Origin: JBIIJL01 sp044233795
Lineage (GTDB): Bacteria; Pseudomonadota; Gammaproteobacteria; Legionellales; Legionellaceae
Assembly (NCBI GenBank): GCA_044233795.1
Contig: JBIIJL010000009.1
Location: 1 to 40,754 of the forward strand
Direction of reading: 5' to 3'
Length of the DNA stretch: 40,754 nucleotides
A model generated the notes under the pieces. It saw nothing but the letters and a program-made list of their open reading frames with translations, had not been told where the DNA came from and ran no database searches. A program made the position numbers and the translations under genes. Position 1 is the stretch's first letter, and the number at the start of each line of letters is the position of its first letter. Of this stretch, positions 25,070 through 32,467 are shown in pieces.

Positions 25070-26083
25070 ATGTCCACACAAGCCATCACCTTTGACGATA
25101 TACTTCTTATTCCTTCATATAACCACCATGAATCTAGACGGGTTGTTGACATTTCGATGACAGACCGTCTTGAAAAATTGTCCTTAGCGTTGCCTGTCAT
25201 CAGTTCAAACATGGATACAATCACTGAAACTAAGATGGCAAATTTCATGCACAGCAAAGGTGGTATTGGAGCTTTACACAGGTTTTCAAGCATTGAAGAC
25301 AACCTCAGCCAATTTAAAGGCTGCGTTGGCAACGTTTTTGTGTCAGTCGGTTGTAGTGAACATGACCTGGAGCGTGCTGAGGCATTACGCGATGCAGGAG
25401 CTAGTTATTTTTGTGTTGATGTAGCCCACGCCCATGCAAAATATGTTGGAAAGACTTTAAAAAAACTACGACAGCTCTTAAAAGATCGCTGTATCATGGC
25501 GGGTAACGTTGCGACTTATGCCGGATCTGACTACCTTGCCTCCTGTGGTGCGGACATCATCAAAGCAGGCATTGGCGGCGGATCAGTATGTAGCACCCGC
25601 ATTAAAACAGGCTTTGGTGTACCGATGCTCACCTGTATTCAAGATTGTGCACGAACCGATCGCTCAATTGTTGCAGATGGCGGGATCCGTACCTCAGGCG
25701 ATATCGTCAAAGCCTTAGCATTTGGCGCAGATTTTGTCATGATAGGCGGTATTCTTGCAGGAACCGCGCCCACACCAGGAAAAATTGTGACAAAAAAAGA
25801 CGGCACCAAGGTTAAGCAATACCGAGGGATGGCGTCACGCGAAGCGCAAGAAGACTTTCTTGGGCTCATGAACGATTGGAAAACAGCAGAAGGTGTTGCC
25901 GTAGAAGTTGCGTACCGTGAAGACGAAAACGCTATCATTGCCGATATTATTGGTGGATTACGCTCAGGCCTTACCTATGCTGGGGCAGACAACATCAGTG
26001 AGCTCCAACGTAAACTTAATTATGTCCTAGTAACTTATGCAGGCAGGCAAGAAAGCCTGCCTCATAAGTTGCTCAGCCAATAG
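25070..26083 (+). CDS. guaC: GMP reductase / CBS-less IMP dehydrogenase family
   Basis: This 337-residue TIM-barrel enzyme belongs to the IMPDH/GMPR family. It has FDDILLIPSYN, PVISSNMDTITETKMA, the catalytic loop with Cys174 (AGIGGGSVCSTRIKTG), IVADGGIRTSGDIVKALAFGADFVMIGG and a flap ending YRGMASREAQ. The two CBS domains of IMPDH are absent, and the length suits GMP reductase (about 325-350), which converts GMP to IMP with NADPH for purine salvage. The motif GGGSVC replaces the more usual GPGSVC. I favour GMP reductase, but substrate assignment from sequence alone is not secure. A hairpin overlaps its last codons. Confidence 0.85.
   Translation: MSTQAITFDDILLIPSYNHHESRRVVDISMTDRLEKLSLALPVISSNMDTITETKMANFMHSKGGIGALHRFSSIEDNLSQFKGCVGNVFVSVGCSEHDLERAEALRDAGASYFCVDVAHAHAKYVGKTLKKLRQLLKDRCIMAGNVATYAGSDYLASCGADIIKAGIGGGSVCSTRIKTGFGVPMLTCIQDCARTDRSIVADGGIRTSGDIVKALAFGADFVMIGGILAGTAPTPGKIVTKKDGTKVKQYRGMASREAQEDFLGLMNDWKTAEGVAVEVAYREDENAIIADIIGGLRSGLTYAGADNISELQRKLNYVLVTYAGRQESLPHKLLSQ
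26041..26062 (+). other. Perfect hairpin in the end of guaC
   Basis: AGGCAGGC and GCCTGCCT form an 8-bp perfect stem with a 6-base loop (AAGAAA), inside codons about 20 bases before the guaC stop. No T run follows, so a role in termination or mRNA 3'-end protection is only possible. Confidence 0.4.
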
Positions 26084-26116
26084 GCGAAGAGCCATTTTCA
26101 ACCTGCCAATTTAAGC

Positions 26117-26698
26117 TTATTCACCTGGACTGGCGGGCTTAATTTTAGGCTCTTCTTTTGTATCTGCTCCAGGTAATGCTGTTGGAGCAGATACAAGGTC
26201 ATATTTCGCTTTGTCCTTCTCCTCAAGCTTCGCTGGTTCAGCCTTAGGTGTATCAGGTCCCTTGTTAAGTTTACTCTTAATTTTATCAACAACGCCATCA
26301 ACGATACCCACAAATTGCTCATTCACAGTCCTTGCAAATTTGGCGAGCTGCAACCCCTGACTCAGCAAATCTCTCCCTGGCTCATCATCCGCTTCATAAA
26401 CCTTAGGCTTGCCCCCAGGATTCTGCAATTCGTCCTGCTGTTCTTTCTGCGGTTTTTCCTTCTTTTCTTTCTCTTCCTCTTTTTCCTCCTTTTCCTCCTC
26501 TTCCTCCTCTTCCTCCTCTTCCTCCTTTTCCTCCTTTTCCTCCTTTTTCTCCTCTTCCTCCTTTTCCTCCTCACTACCCTTGCCTTTCATATCTGGTTCA
26601 GGGTGTGCGCTACTTTGTTGTTCGTCCTTTTGTTTATCATCTGACTCTTTCGGTCCCCCCGGAGTAACTTGTTTAGCCTCTTGTTTATCTTTTGCCAT
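26117..26698 (-). CDS. Glu/Lys-rich low-complexity protein, unknown function
   Basis: I choose the start at 26698 (MAKDKQEAKQ), with a GGAG ribosome site, giving 193 residues; the longer frame from 26794 starts before the likely promoter (-10 at 26736-26741). Residues about 40-90 are almost only Glu and Lys, coded by an uninterrupted purine run. The C-terminal third has a more normal segment, LLSQGLQLAKFARTVNEQFV then VDGVVDKIKSKL, probably an amphipathic helix, and a Pro-rich polar tail. No signal peptide is seen. Such charged, disordered proteins occur among secreted effectors and nucleic-acid-associated proteins, but there is no direct evidence for either. Convergent with guaC. Confidence 0.65.
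   Translation of the reverse strand: MAKDKQEAKQVTPGGPKESDDKQKDEQQSSAHPEPDMKGKGSEEEKEEEEKKEEKEEKEEEEEEEEEEEKEEKEEEKEKKEKPQKEQQDELQNPGGKPKVYEADDEPGRDLLSQGLQLAKFARTVNEQFVGIVDGVVDKIKSKLNKGPDTPKAEPAKLEEKDKAKYDLVSAPTALPGADTKEEPKIKPASPGE
26453..26572 (-). repeat. 120-nt uninterrupted pyrimidine/purine tract
   Basis: Every base from 26453 to 26572 is C or T on the + strand, made of variants of CCTCCTTTT and CCTCCTCTT. It encodes the Glu/Lys block on the other strand. The tract is a candidate for triplex (H-DNA) formation and repeat-length change. Confidence 0.9.
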
Positions 26699-26735
26699 AA
26701 TACTTCTCCGCTCATCTAATTTAAGACATAGTCTA

Positions 26736-26764
26736 AGTATAGACGCTTGAGCTGTGTTTCGAAA
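26736..26764 (-). promoter_or_regulatory. Possible promoter of the Glu/Lys-rich gene
   Basis: On the minus strand, -10 TATACT (26736-26741, five of six) follows a weak -35 TTTCGA (26759-26764) at 17 bp. It would give a leader of about 30 nt before the ATG at 26698. Confidence 0.4.
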
Positions 26765-26905
26765 AGCCATCAGCGAGAAGCTTATCTCATCCACAAAATT
26801 TCATCTACCTAGCGCATCTAAGATAGCCTATACTTTAACAAAGATAGGATAAGATTATTTTTACATACTAAATTAGGAACTGTTGGCTATTCGTTTTGGA
26901 GAATG

Positions 26906-26985
26906 TTCTAAAAGGCCCACTTACCGTGGCTTGTCCACGGTACCTAGATGACGCAGACAAGCCGCGTCAAGTAGGCGTTTTAGAG
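26906..26985. repeat. 80-bp REP/BIME-like double palindrome
   Basis: Two inverted, diverged copies of a roughly 40-bp unit face each other around a central CTAG (26944-26947); about 31 of 42 bases agree when one half is reverse-complemented. Each half forms its own hairpin: 26922-26942 (TACCGTGG, loop CTTGT, CCACGGTA) and 26950-26968 (GACGC...GCGTC). The loops GGCTTGTC and GACAAGCC are exact reverse complements. Outer arms 26906-26922 and 26969-26985 pair at 14 of 17. It lies in a 363-bp gene-free stretch (26699-27061) with no gene visible otherwise. Confidence 0.75.
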
Positions 26986-27061
26986 CAATGGTCAACACGC
27001 CTTACCAGATTGACCTTTTTTACGGTTTATTTTCAGTTTATGTTCACTTAGGGCGAATTTA

Positions 27062-27880
27062 ATGAATATTGATGACTTCCGTTTTATTCAATGTGGAAAA
27101 CCTCTTCAAGCACTCAGTACAGAGGACAAAAATTTGCTTGACCCTGTCGATATTCGCGGTCAGGGGACATCTGAAGACCATGCCTTACTCCTCCTGCACG
27201 GCTTCTCGTCATCACCTGCTGTGTACAGATTGATGATCCCCGAGTTGACGACCATGTATGGCCGGGTGGTTTGCCCAATACTTCCAGGGCATGGTGATAG
27301 CATCCAAGCATTTAGCAAAGTAAAAGCATTGGAGTGGATCAACGCGAGTGAAAAGGCCTTTCAGACACTTAAGGCCGAGCACAAAACCATAGATATAATG
27401 GGTTTCTCACTAGGAGGGCTTTTAGGTATGCACTTAAGTCAACGAGAAAAAATAAATCACTTGTATTTACTTGCGCCAGCGCTTGCGCTTAAGATGAACA
27501 TCTCCCTCAATTTAACCTGGCTGAAGCTCTTGCACTGGCTGGGGTTTGAACGTTTTAGAGCACAAGCGGGAAATCTACATACAAAACTCAATACAGAACT
27601 CGCATACCGACAGTTGCCTTTGGCGGTCATTATCGAATTATTAACCATGATCAAAAATTTCCCCGTTACTTCACCAACCTGCCCCATTTCCCTATTTTTG
27701 GGATGCCACGATATTGTCGTTGACGCCCAAGCAGTGGCCAAACAATTGCAGCAATGTTCCAACATCGATATCCATTGGCTTAAAGACTCAGCGCACGCAC
27801 TACCACTTGAAAGTGACAGGGAAACAATCATTGCCTGTGTGAAAAGCAACCTGCAGAAAAGTGTAGTTAAAGTCAACTAA
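27062..27880 (+). CDS. Alpha/beta hydrolase, carboxylesterase-like
   Basis: A 272-residue serine hydrolase of the alpha/beta fold. The oxyanion segment LLLHGFSSSP (about residues 42-52), PGHGDS (about 75-80), the nucleophile elbow G-F-S116-L-G-G, an acid residue in FLGCHDIVVD (Asp217 or Asp221) and His245 in DSAHALPLE are in the right order. It resembles the Est30/monoacylglycerol lipase type of carboxylesterase. No signal peptide, so cytoplasmic. The natural substrate cannot be told from sequence. AGGG lies upstream of the ATG. It has no operon partner and ends convergently with the lipoprotein gene. Confidence 0.88.
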   Translation: MNIDDFRFIQCGKPLQALSTEDKNLLDPVDIRGQGTSEDHALLLLHGFSSSPAVYRLMIPELTTMYGRVVCPILPGHGDSIQAFSKVKALEWINASEKAFQTLKAEHKTIDIMGFSLGGLLGMHLSQREKINHLYLLAPALALKMNISLNLTWLKLLHWLGFERFRAQAGNLHTKLNTELAYRQLPLAVIIELLTMIKNFPVTSPTCPISLFLGCHDIVVDAQAVAKQLQQCSNIDIHWLKDSAHALPLESDRETIIACVKSNLQKSVVKVN

Positions 27881-27983
27881 AGATTATAGGAGTGCACCAA
27901 ACCACGGTAACCAGCTAGCTCGTGTTAAGATTAGCCTTTACATCTCTTAATTAAATCAAACTATGTCTTGTTAGGTAACGTCC

Positions 27984-28931
27984 CTATTTATTGTACTGAT
28001 TATACTCTTGAATAAATGGTGAGTTTAAATCCCTCATATCCAATACAGCACCATTATTAGCCATGAAATCTGCTTTCATCACCGGGATATTAAAAAACTG
28101 GATGTCGCTTGCATCGCGCGCCAATGTATGTTGCCGTTTAACTGCTGAAATTTCGGCAACTGATTTATCATGTGTCTTCACAAAAGCACGCTCTGCACGA
28201 AGGTACCGACCTTTAAATTGGGCCGCTCCCCACAATTCAACATCAAGCTTATCAGCAACACCTGCTAATTGAAGCTTTGAATTATCTCGAGCGCGTATGG
28301 TGAGTAATCTGCTTTTTACCCAATAAAGACTAAGCCAACTATCTTTATTGAGATCAAGACGACTGATATTGACCACCCCGGCCAATCGGACTTTCGCTTT
28401 GCCACTCAGATTTATTAAAAGACCAGCACTTTGTATGCCTCGGATTTCAGTGTAGCCACTGCCCATGACCTTCAGTTGATGAAGCCCAATATTACCTTGG
28501 AGTTTTGTCTCTCCTTGGTTATCCAACAGCAGATCTAAGAGGCTCGTGCGAAGCCCTTGCGCCTTAATTATCCCCGCACCATGATATTCAAAGTCATTTA
28601 AGTAATGACTGTAAATTTCAATTTTCACTCGCCCAAAATGAGGATAACCCGCACCGATGGTTACATGTAACGAGCCATTATACACTGTCGTCGTTACATA
28701 GCTGAGATCGCGTGGATCTGCTGTTACAATGACATGGGGGCTTGATGAACCAGTGTGGAAAGTTACATCAATTTTTCCATCAACATATACTCGGTTGAAT
28801 GAAGCAACTGCTCGGGATTGCTTTACGTTGGCCATAAATGGCCCTAATGATTGAGTTTGGACTTGGGCCTTATGCGAACACCCTGAAAACAATACCACAA
28901 TAGATAAAAGCAAGAGCAGACGCGCTATCAT
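27984..28931 (-). CDS. DUF2807 (GIN domain) lipoprotein
   Basis: A predicted lipoprotein with a DUF2807/GIN-type beta-helical domain. The start at 28931 (MIARLLLLLSIVVLFSGC) is preferred because GAAGGG lies eight bases upstream, against only two bases for the ATG two codons earlier. The lipobox LFSGC places the acylated Cys at residue 18. The remaining ~297 residues contain regular beta repeats (FNRVYVDGKIDVTF, LLLDNQGETKLQGNIG, LNKDSWLSLYWVKSR, DNSKLQLAGVADKLDVELWG), typical of the family, whose role in the envelope is undefined. It lies just beyond the end of the MoxR/Bat cluster, on the same strand but with its own promoter. Confidence 0.88.
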   Translation of the reverse strand: MIARLLLLLSIVVLFSGCSHKAQVQTQSLGPFMANVKQSRAVASFNRVYVDGKIDVTFHTGSSSPHVIVTADPRDLSYVTTTVYNGSLHVTIGAGYPHFGRVKIEIYSHYLNDFEYHGAGIIKAQGLRTSLLDLLLDNQGETKLQGNIGLHQLKVMGSGYTEIRGIQSAGLLINLSGKAKVRLAGVVNISRLDLNKDSWLSLYWVKSRLLTIRARDNSKLQLAGVADKLDVELWGAAQFKGRYLRAERAFVKTHDKSVAEISAVKRQHTLARDASDIQFFNIPVMKADFMANNGAVLDMRDLNSPFIQEYNQYNK

Positions 28932-28962
28932 CTTCATTTCCCTTCAAGAACAATTCCCCTAC

Positions 28963-28971
28963 ATTAGAGCA
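28963..28971 (-). promoter_or_regulatory. Extended -10 promoter of the DUF2807 lipoprotein
   Basis: The minus strand reads TG-C-TCTAAT (five of six in the hexamer). Transcription would begin near 28956, about 25 nt before the ATG at 28931. Confidence 0.45.
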
Positions 28972-29016
28972 AGTCTCTACAATGTGCAAGAAGGTGTAAT
29001 GCATAGAACCTATGAG

Positions 29017-30663
29017 CTAGAATGAGCCTGGGTTAATTGGCGGTAATTTTTGACCCTCTTTCTTTTTAACTACACCCTTTGACTTGTAAGCAACCACAGC
29101 ACGCCACAATGCCGCACCCTCCCAAACTGTTTTCCCATCAAGGCGGTAAAGCACTTCCGCTAAGCGCATCATCTGCTTTTTAAGTGCAGCATCTTCTACA
29201 AGCCTTGCCAGGTAATCAATACTTAACACATCAAGCTTTGGCCATTTTATAGCGGCCCATTTTAACAATGCTTTTTCAGCCTGCTTAGGATTGTTTTTTT
29301 CACATGCACGTTGAAGAGCCTCCTTCGTACGCTTTTCCTGTGAACCGAGCGGATTGATGAAACGAAAACCTCGGTACCATAACAGTAGCGTTATTATCCA
29401 CCCTAAAGCCAACCCTAATGCGAGTAACCAAGCGAATTTAGCAGAAAAAACCGTGTGTTGACTCACCGATGGAATAATTTTACTGCCCGTAGGCATTATC
29501 TTTGAAGTAGGGGGCCTTTGGCTCATATTAGCTTGAACTTCAATTGTACGTTGCGGAAGGACTGCTTGCTCCTCCCGATTGGTCGAGATATTGAACCAAG
29601 TAACTTTGAGTGCTGGAATAATAATATGACCCGTTTTATTTAAAAGGTACGTCACCTTTACATCAGCACGCCCCACTAGCTCATGTTGTCTTACGCTATT
29701 TTTAAGTTCTGGTTTTTCAGGGTAGACATTAAATTGAGCCTGATCATCAAACGAAAGTGTGGGTAGAAGTTGTGCCGGAACACCCGCTGCCTGAATAGTA
29801 ACCGTTCTTGTGAGCGTGGCGCCTTGGCTCACCAAGATATTTGATTGATCATACACTTCTGTAAGCGACAATTGCTGGGCAGGAAGCCAATATTTACCCG
29901 AAAAATTCTTCGGGATAGGCTTCACTTTTAATTTTGTGGGTTGAGCCCCTGCATTCACCCGCCTTGGTATGCCATCAAACACCAAGGCACTAAAAGATGG
30001 GGCAATGATGTTAAGCTCGCCACTTTTTTGTGGAAATAGAGCATACTCTTGCTCTTCAACAGCATAATTTTCTGAGCCTATCGTCGTTTGATAGCGCCGA
30101 CCATCACCTAGTGGAACCAAAAGAGCATTATCCACTACGGGTGGATGGTACTCAGCATCCATTAACCGCTGACTGTTAAATAATTTTACCGTATAGATCA
30201 CTTGTTGATTAATATATGGCGATTGTGGGCTTGTTTCCGTTTTGAGCATCACTTCATCACGCACCACTGCATCATCAGTATCACTTGCGGCATCCCCCAC
30301 TACCGAATTACGACCGACAACCTTGACACTCATTGCTGTGGAATGCTCTAAACCCACGCGAATTGCTGGCAACAACAGCGTGCCTTTTTTCTTAGCCGTT
30401 AATAACACTATCCATTGGTGAATGGTATGTCCCTGGCCATTAATATTGCTATAAGCTGTGCTTTGCTCTGTGCCAACCACGCTAAAATTTTCTTGTAGCG
30501 GCGTTAAATCAGGGATAGAACTAAGCTTAGGATTGTCAATGGTCAAGGTAAGGCGAAACATTTCCCCTAAATGCACCTTCGATTGACTAAGCTCGGTTGT
30601 GATATTCGCAATCGCAACAATGTACCAACACAACAAGAAAATTGTTAATATAACTCGTTTCAT
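29017..30663 (-). CDS. batD: BatD family protein
   Basis: BatD proteins are membrane-anchored periplasmic proteins of Bat (Bacteroides aerotolerance-type) clusters. The start at 30663 (MKRVILTIFLLCWYIVAIAN) overlaps the batC stop as ATGA and gives a clean signal peptide; a GTG three codons earlier is less likely. The 548 residues contain several Ig-like beta domains (VHLGEMFRLTLTIDNP, SPYINQQVIYTVKLFNSQR, ILVSQGATLTRTVTIQAAG), one transmembrane helix near the end (FAWLLALGLALGWIITLLLW) and a helical cytoplasmic tail of about 125 residues. It is the last gene of the cluster. Confidence 0.92.
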   Translation of the reverse strand: MKRVILTIFLLCWYIVAIANITTELSQSKVHLGEMFRLTLTIDNPKLSSIPDLTPLQENFSVVGTEQSTAYSNINGQGHTIHQWIVLLTAKKKGTLLLPAIRVGLEHSTAMSVKVVGRNSVVGDAASDTDDAVVRDEVMLKTETSPQSPYINQQVIYTVKLFNSQRLMDAEYHPPVVDNALLVPLGDGRRYQTTIGSENYAVEEQEYALFPQKSGELNIIAPSFSALVFDGIPRRVNAGAQPTKLKVKPIPKNFSGKYWLPAQQLSLTEVYDQSNILVSQGATLTRTVTIQAAGVPAQLLPTLSFDDQAQFNVYPEKPELKNSVRQHELVGRADVKVTYLLNKTGHIIIPALKVTWFNISTNREEQAVLPQRTIEVQANMSQRPPTSKIMPTGSKIIPSVSQHTVFSAKFAWLLALGLALGWIITLLLWYRGFRFINPLGSQEKRTKEALQRACEKNNPKQAEKALLKWAAIKWPKLDVLSIDYLARLVEDAALKKQMMRLAEVLYRLDGKTVWEGAALWRAVVAYKSKGVVKKKEGQKLPPINPGSF

Positions 30664-31553
30664 TGCTCCCACCCATCTTGTCTACGCAAATGATCTCTCA
30701 GAAACTTCTCCCTCAATAGCCCACCAGGATCATCAGGGATAAGACGCAGCCATTGATCTTTTTCGCGATCACGCTCCGCTGTAGGCGTTGACATTGCATG
30801 CTGAGCGGCAGCTGACTCACGCGATAGCTGGTCTTGGTTTTGTTGCGGCACGCCTTGACTCTGTTCACTCTGTTCACTCTGTTCACTCTGTTCACTCTGA
30901 TTCTGCTGATTCTGCTGATTCTGCTGATTCTGCTGATTCTGCTGGTTCTGCTGGTTCTGCTGGTTCTGCTGGTTCTGCTGGTTCTGCTGGTTCTGCTGAT
31001 TCTGCTGATTCTGCTGATTCTGCTGATTCTGCTGGTTCTGCTGGTTCTGCTGGTTCTGCTGGTTCTGCTGGTTCTGCTGGTTCTGCTGGCCTTGTTTCTG
31101 ATGATCTTGGTCTTTCTTACCTTGATTTTTTTTATTCTGATTTTGAGGCGTTTCTTGCTCATTTTTTAACATTTTTTTTAGCCAGTTACGATTATAAATT
31201 GCATCTTCGTGCTTTGGATTCAACGCCAAAGCTTGATCATAGGCCTTAATAGCCTGCTCATATTTCCCCATATGGGCTAGTGCATTACCTTGATTGTAAA
31301 AATTGTTATCACTATTTTTTGATTGAAAAAGTGAAACTGCGCGCTCATATTTTCCAGCACGATAAGACGCTGCACCTTGCCAATCATCTTGTAAAAACAA
31401 ATCCATAGCCTCTTCAAATTTCCCTTGGTCAAACTTCCGTTGTGCTTGTTGATCTTTGGTTTTAAAAAGATCTTCTAAACTAAATGACCAACCATCACCA
31501 ATGCCGCAAAGCAATAGTGGCGAAAATAAGCAAAGCCTCAGGAGCTTCATCAT
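30660..31553 (-). CDS. batC: BatC-like TPR protein with long Asn-Gln-Gln tract
   Basis: A periplasmic protein with a signal peptide (MMKLLRLCLFSPLLLCGIGD) and two to three TPR repeats (AGKYERAVSLFQSKN, YNQGNALAHMGKYEQAIKAYDQAL). After a Lys/Gln-rich linker it has 21 consecutive N-Q-Q triplets and four S-E-Q triplets, then a short C-terminal region rich in Arg and Asp. The start at 31553 gives an ATGA overlap with the batB stop and six bases from GAGG; ATG codons two before and one after are alternatives. TPR proteins at this place are called BatC (or fused BatB/C). The polar repeat is presumably a disordered linker. Confidence 0.88.
   Translation of the reverse strand: MMKLLRLCLFSPLLLCGIGDGWSFSLEDLFKTKDQQAQRKFDQGKFEEAMDLFLQDDWQGAASYRAGKYERAVSLFQSKNSDNNFYNQGNALAHMGKYEQAIKAYDQALALNPKHEDAIYNRNWLKKMLKNEQETPQNQNKKNQGKKDQDHQKQGQQNQQNQQNQQNQQNQQNQQNQQNQQNQQNQQNQQNQQNQQNQQNQQNQQNQQNQQNQQNQQNQSEQSEQSEQSEQSQGVPQQNQDQLSRESAAAQHAMSTPTAERDREKDQWLRLIPDDPGGLLREKFLRDHLRRQDGWEQ
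30863..31089. repeat. 9-bp tandem repeat tract in batC
   Basis: Four copies of GTTCACTCT (30863-30898) are followed by 21 in-register copies of TTCTGCTGR (30901-31089). The last base of each unit shows the order 4 A, 6 G, 4 A, 7 G, so 30901-30990 and 30991-31080 are identical 90-bp blocks. All units are a multiple of three, so the reading frame of batC is preserved whatever the copy number. This is not a CRISPR array: there are no spacers. Confidence 0.95.
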
Positions 31554-32467
31554 AACCATCCTCGTCTAAATGACGGTATGAGGCAAAGCAATGCAGGGAT
31601 CAAGAGCCATCGTCCTTCTTCTCGCCACACGGAAAATGCTTGCTTTGAGTTTATAAATTGTTGACGCCGCTGGCTGATAGAGAGCCATTCTTCAATATCT
31701 TTTGAACTATCTCGATATTGTATCACCCGCCCCGCTCCCGCCTGAGCTAGGCGCTTAAAATCCTCCCCAAGTGGAGTGCCTTCACTAACGACAGGCATGA
31801 TAGAAGTAATAATACCCTGCTTTACTAGATTTTTTGCCTCATCAATGGCTCCTTCCGAAGGCGCTGTCGCGGTTAACACCAAGATTTGTCCATGATTAAA
31901 TCCAGGCGCTGTAATGAGACGGCCCGCTTCCTTGAGTGCGGCGCCCAATTCATGCCCCTCCACAGGCATAACATCTGGTGTTAAAGATGAGAGCAAGGAA
32001 TCAATCGTCAGGCCATCATCAGTCAACGGCGATACCACAAAAGGCTCTCCCGTAAAAACCACCATCCCATATTGGCCAACCCCTTGGTGCTGAAATAAAT
32101 CGTGCAATTTGAATTTTGCTCGAGCAAGCCTATCCGGAGGTAGATCACGAATCAGCATTGCATCAGACATATCCAATACCACTAAACGCGGCTCTATTTT
32201 TTGATAGGTTTGCACGGGTAACCTTGTCCACGCTGGTCCCGCAAGACTCACAATAAGAAACACTATACTCAAAAAAAACATCCCTGGTATCAAGTATTGC
32301 CCCTTATGGACATGTCTCTCGATAAGATAGGGCAACAGATGTTCATCACACACCATATTCCAAGCACTAGCTTTTGTTGTTTTTCTAAAAAATCGATAGA
32401 CTACAAATAACAAGGGAAAAAACGCCAAAAACCAAAGCGGGCGGATAAAGTGAAACTCAGTTAACAT
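31550..32467 (-). CDS. batB: BatB family VWA protein
   Basis: A 305-residue membrane protein with a VWA domain. Two N-terminal hydrophobic helices (about residues 9-25 and 59-77) anchor the domain, which has VVLDMSDAMLIRD near residue 99 and continues with VFTGEPFVVSPLTDD. A final helix (WLLIPALLCLIP) lies at the end. The MIDAS motif reads D-M-S-D-A instead of DxSxS, so metal binding may be weakened; BatA next door keeps D-I-S-G-S. The start at 32467 overlaps batA by eleven bases, and the end overlaps batC. Confidence 0.92.
   Translation of the reverse strand: MLTEFHFIRPLWFLAFFPLLFVVYRFFRKTTKASAWNMVCDEHLLPYLIERHVHKGQYLIPGMFFLSIVFLIVSLAGPAWTRLPVQTYQKIEPRLVVLDMSDAMLIRDLPPDRLARAKFKLHDLFQHQGVGQYGMVVFTGEPFVVSPLTDDGLTIDSLLSSLTPDVMPVEGHELGAALKEAGRLITAPGFNHGQILVLTATAPSEGAIDEAKNLVKQGIITSIMPVVSEGTPLGEDFKRLAQAGAGRVIQYRDSSKDIEEWLSISQRRQQFINSKQAFSVWREEGRWLLIPALLCLIPSFRRGWL

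Noticed and set aside
26315..26750. Phe/Leu-rich and Ser/Phe-rich open frames on the plus strand
   Set aside because: They are translations of the polypyrimidine tract complementary to the Glu/Lys-rich gene.
27881..27983. Terminator between the hydrolase and the DUF2807 lipoprotein
   Set aside because: Only very short imperfect pairings were found.
30863..31089. CRISPR array
   Set aside because: The repeats are 9 bp and contiguous, without spacers, and lie inside a coding frame.
30713..31249. Ser-Arg-Thr and Ser-Ala-Gly repeat frames over the batC tract
   Set aside because: Any frame stays open across a 9-bp repeat; batC has the signal peptide, TPRs and coupled neighbours.
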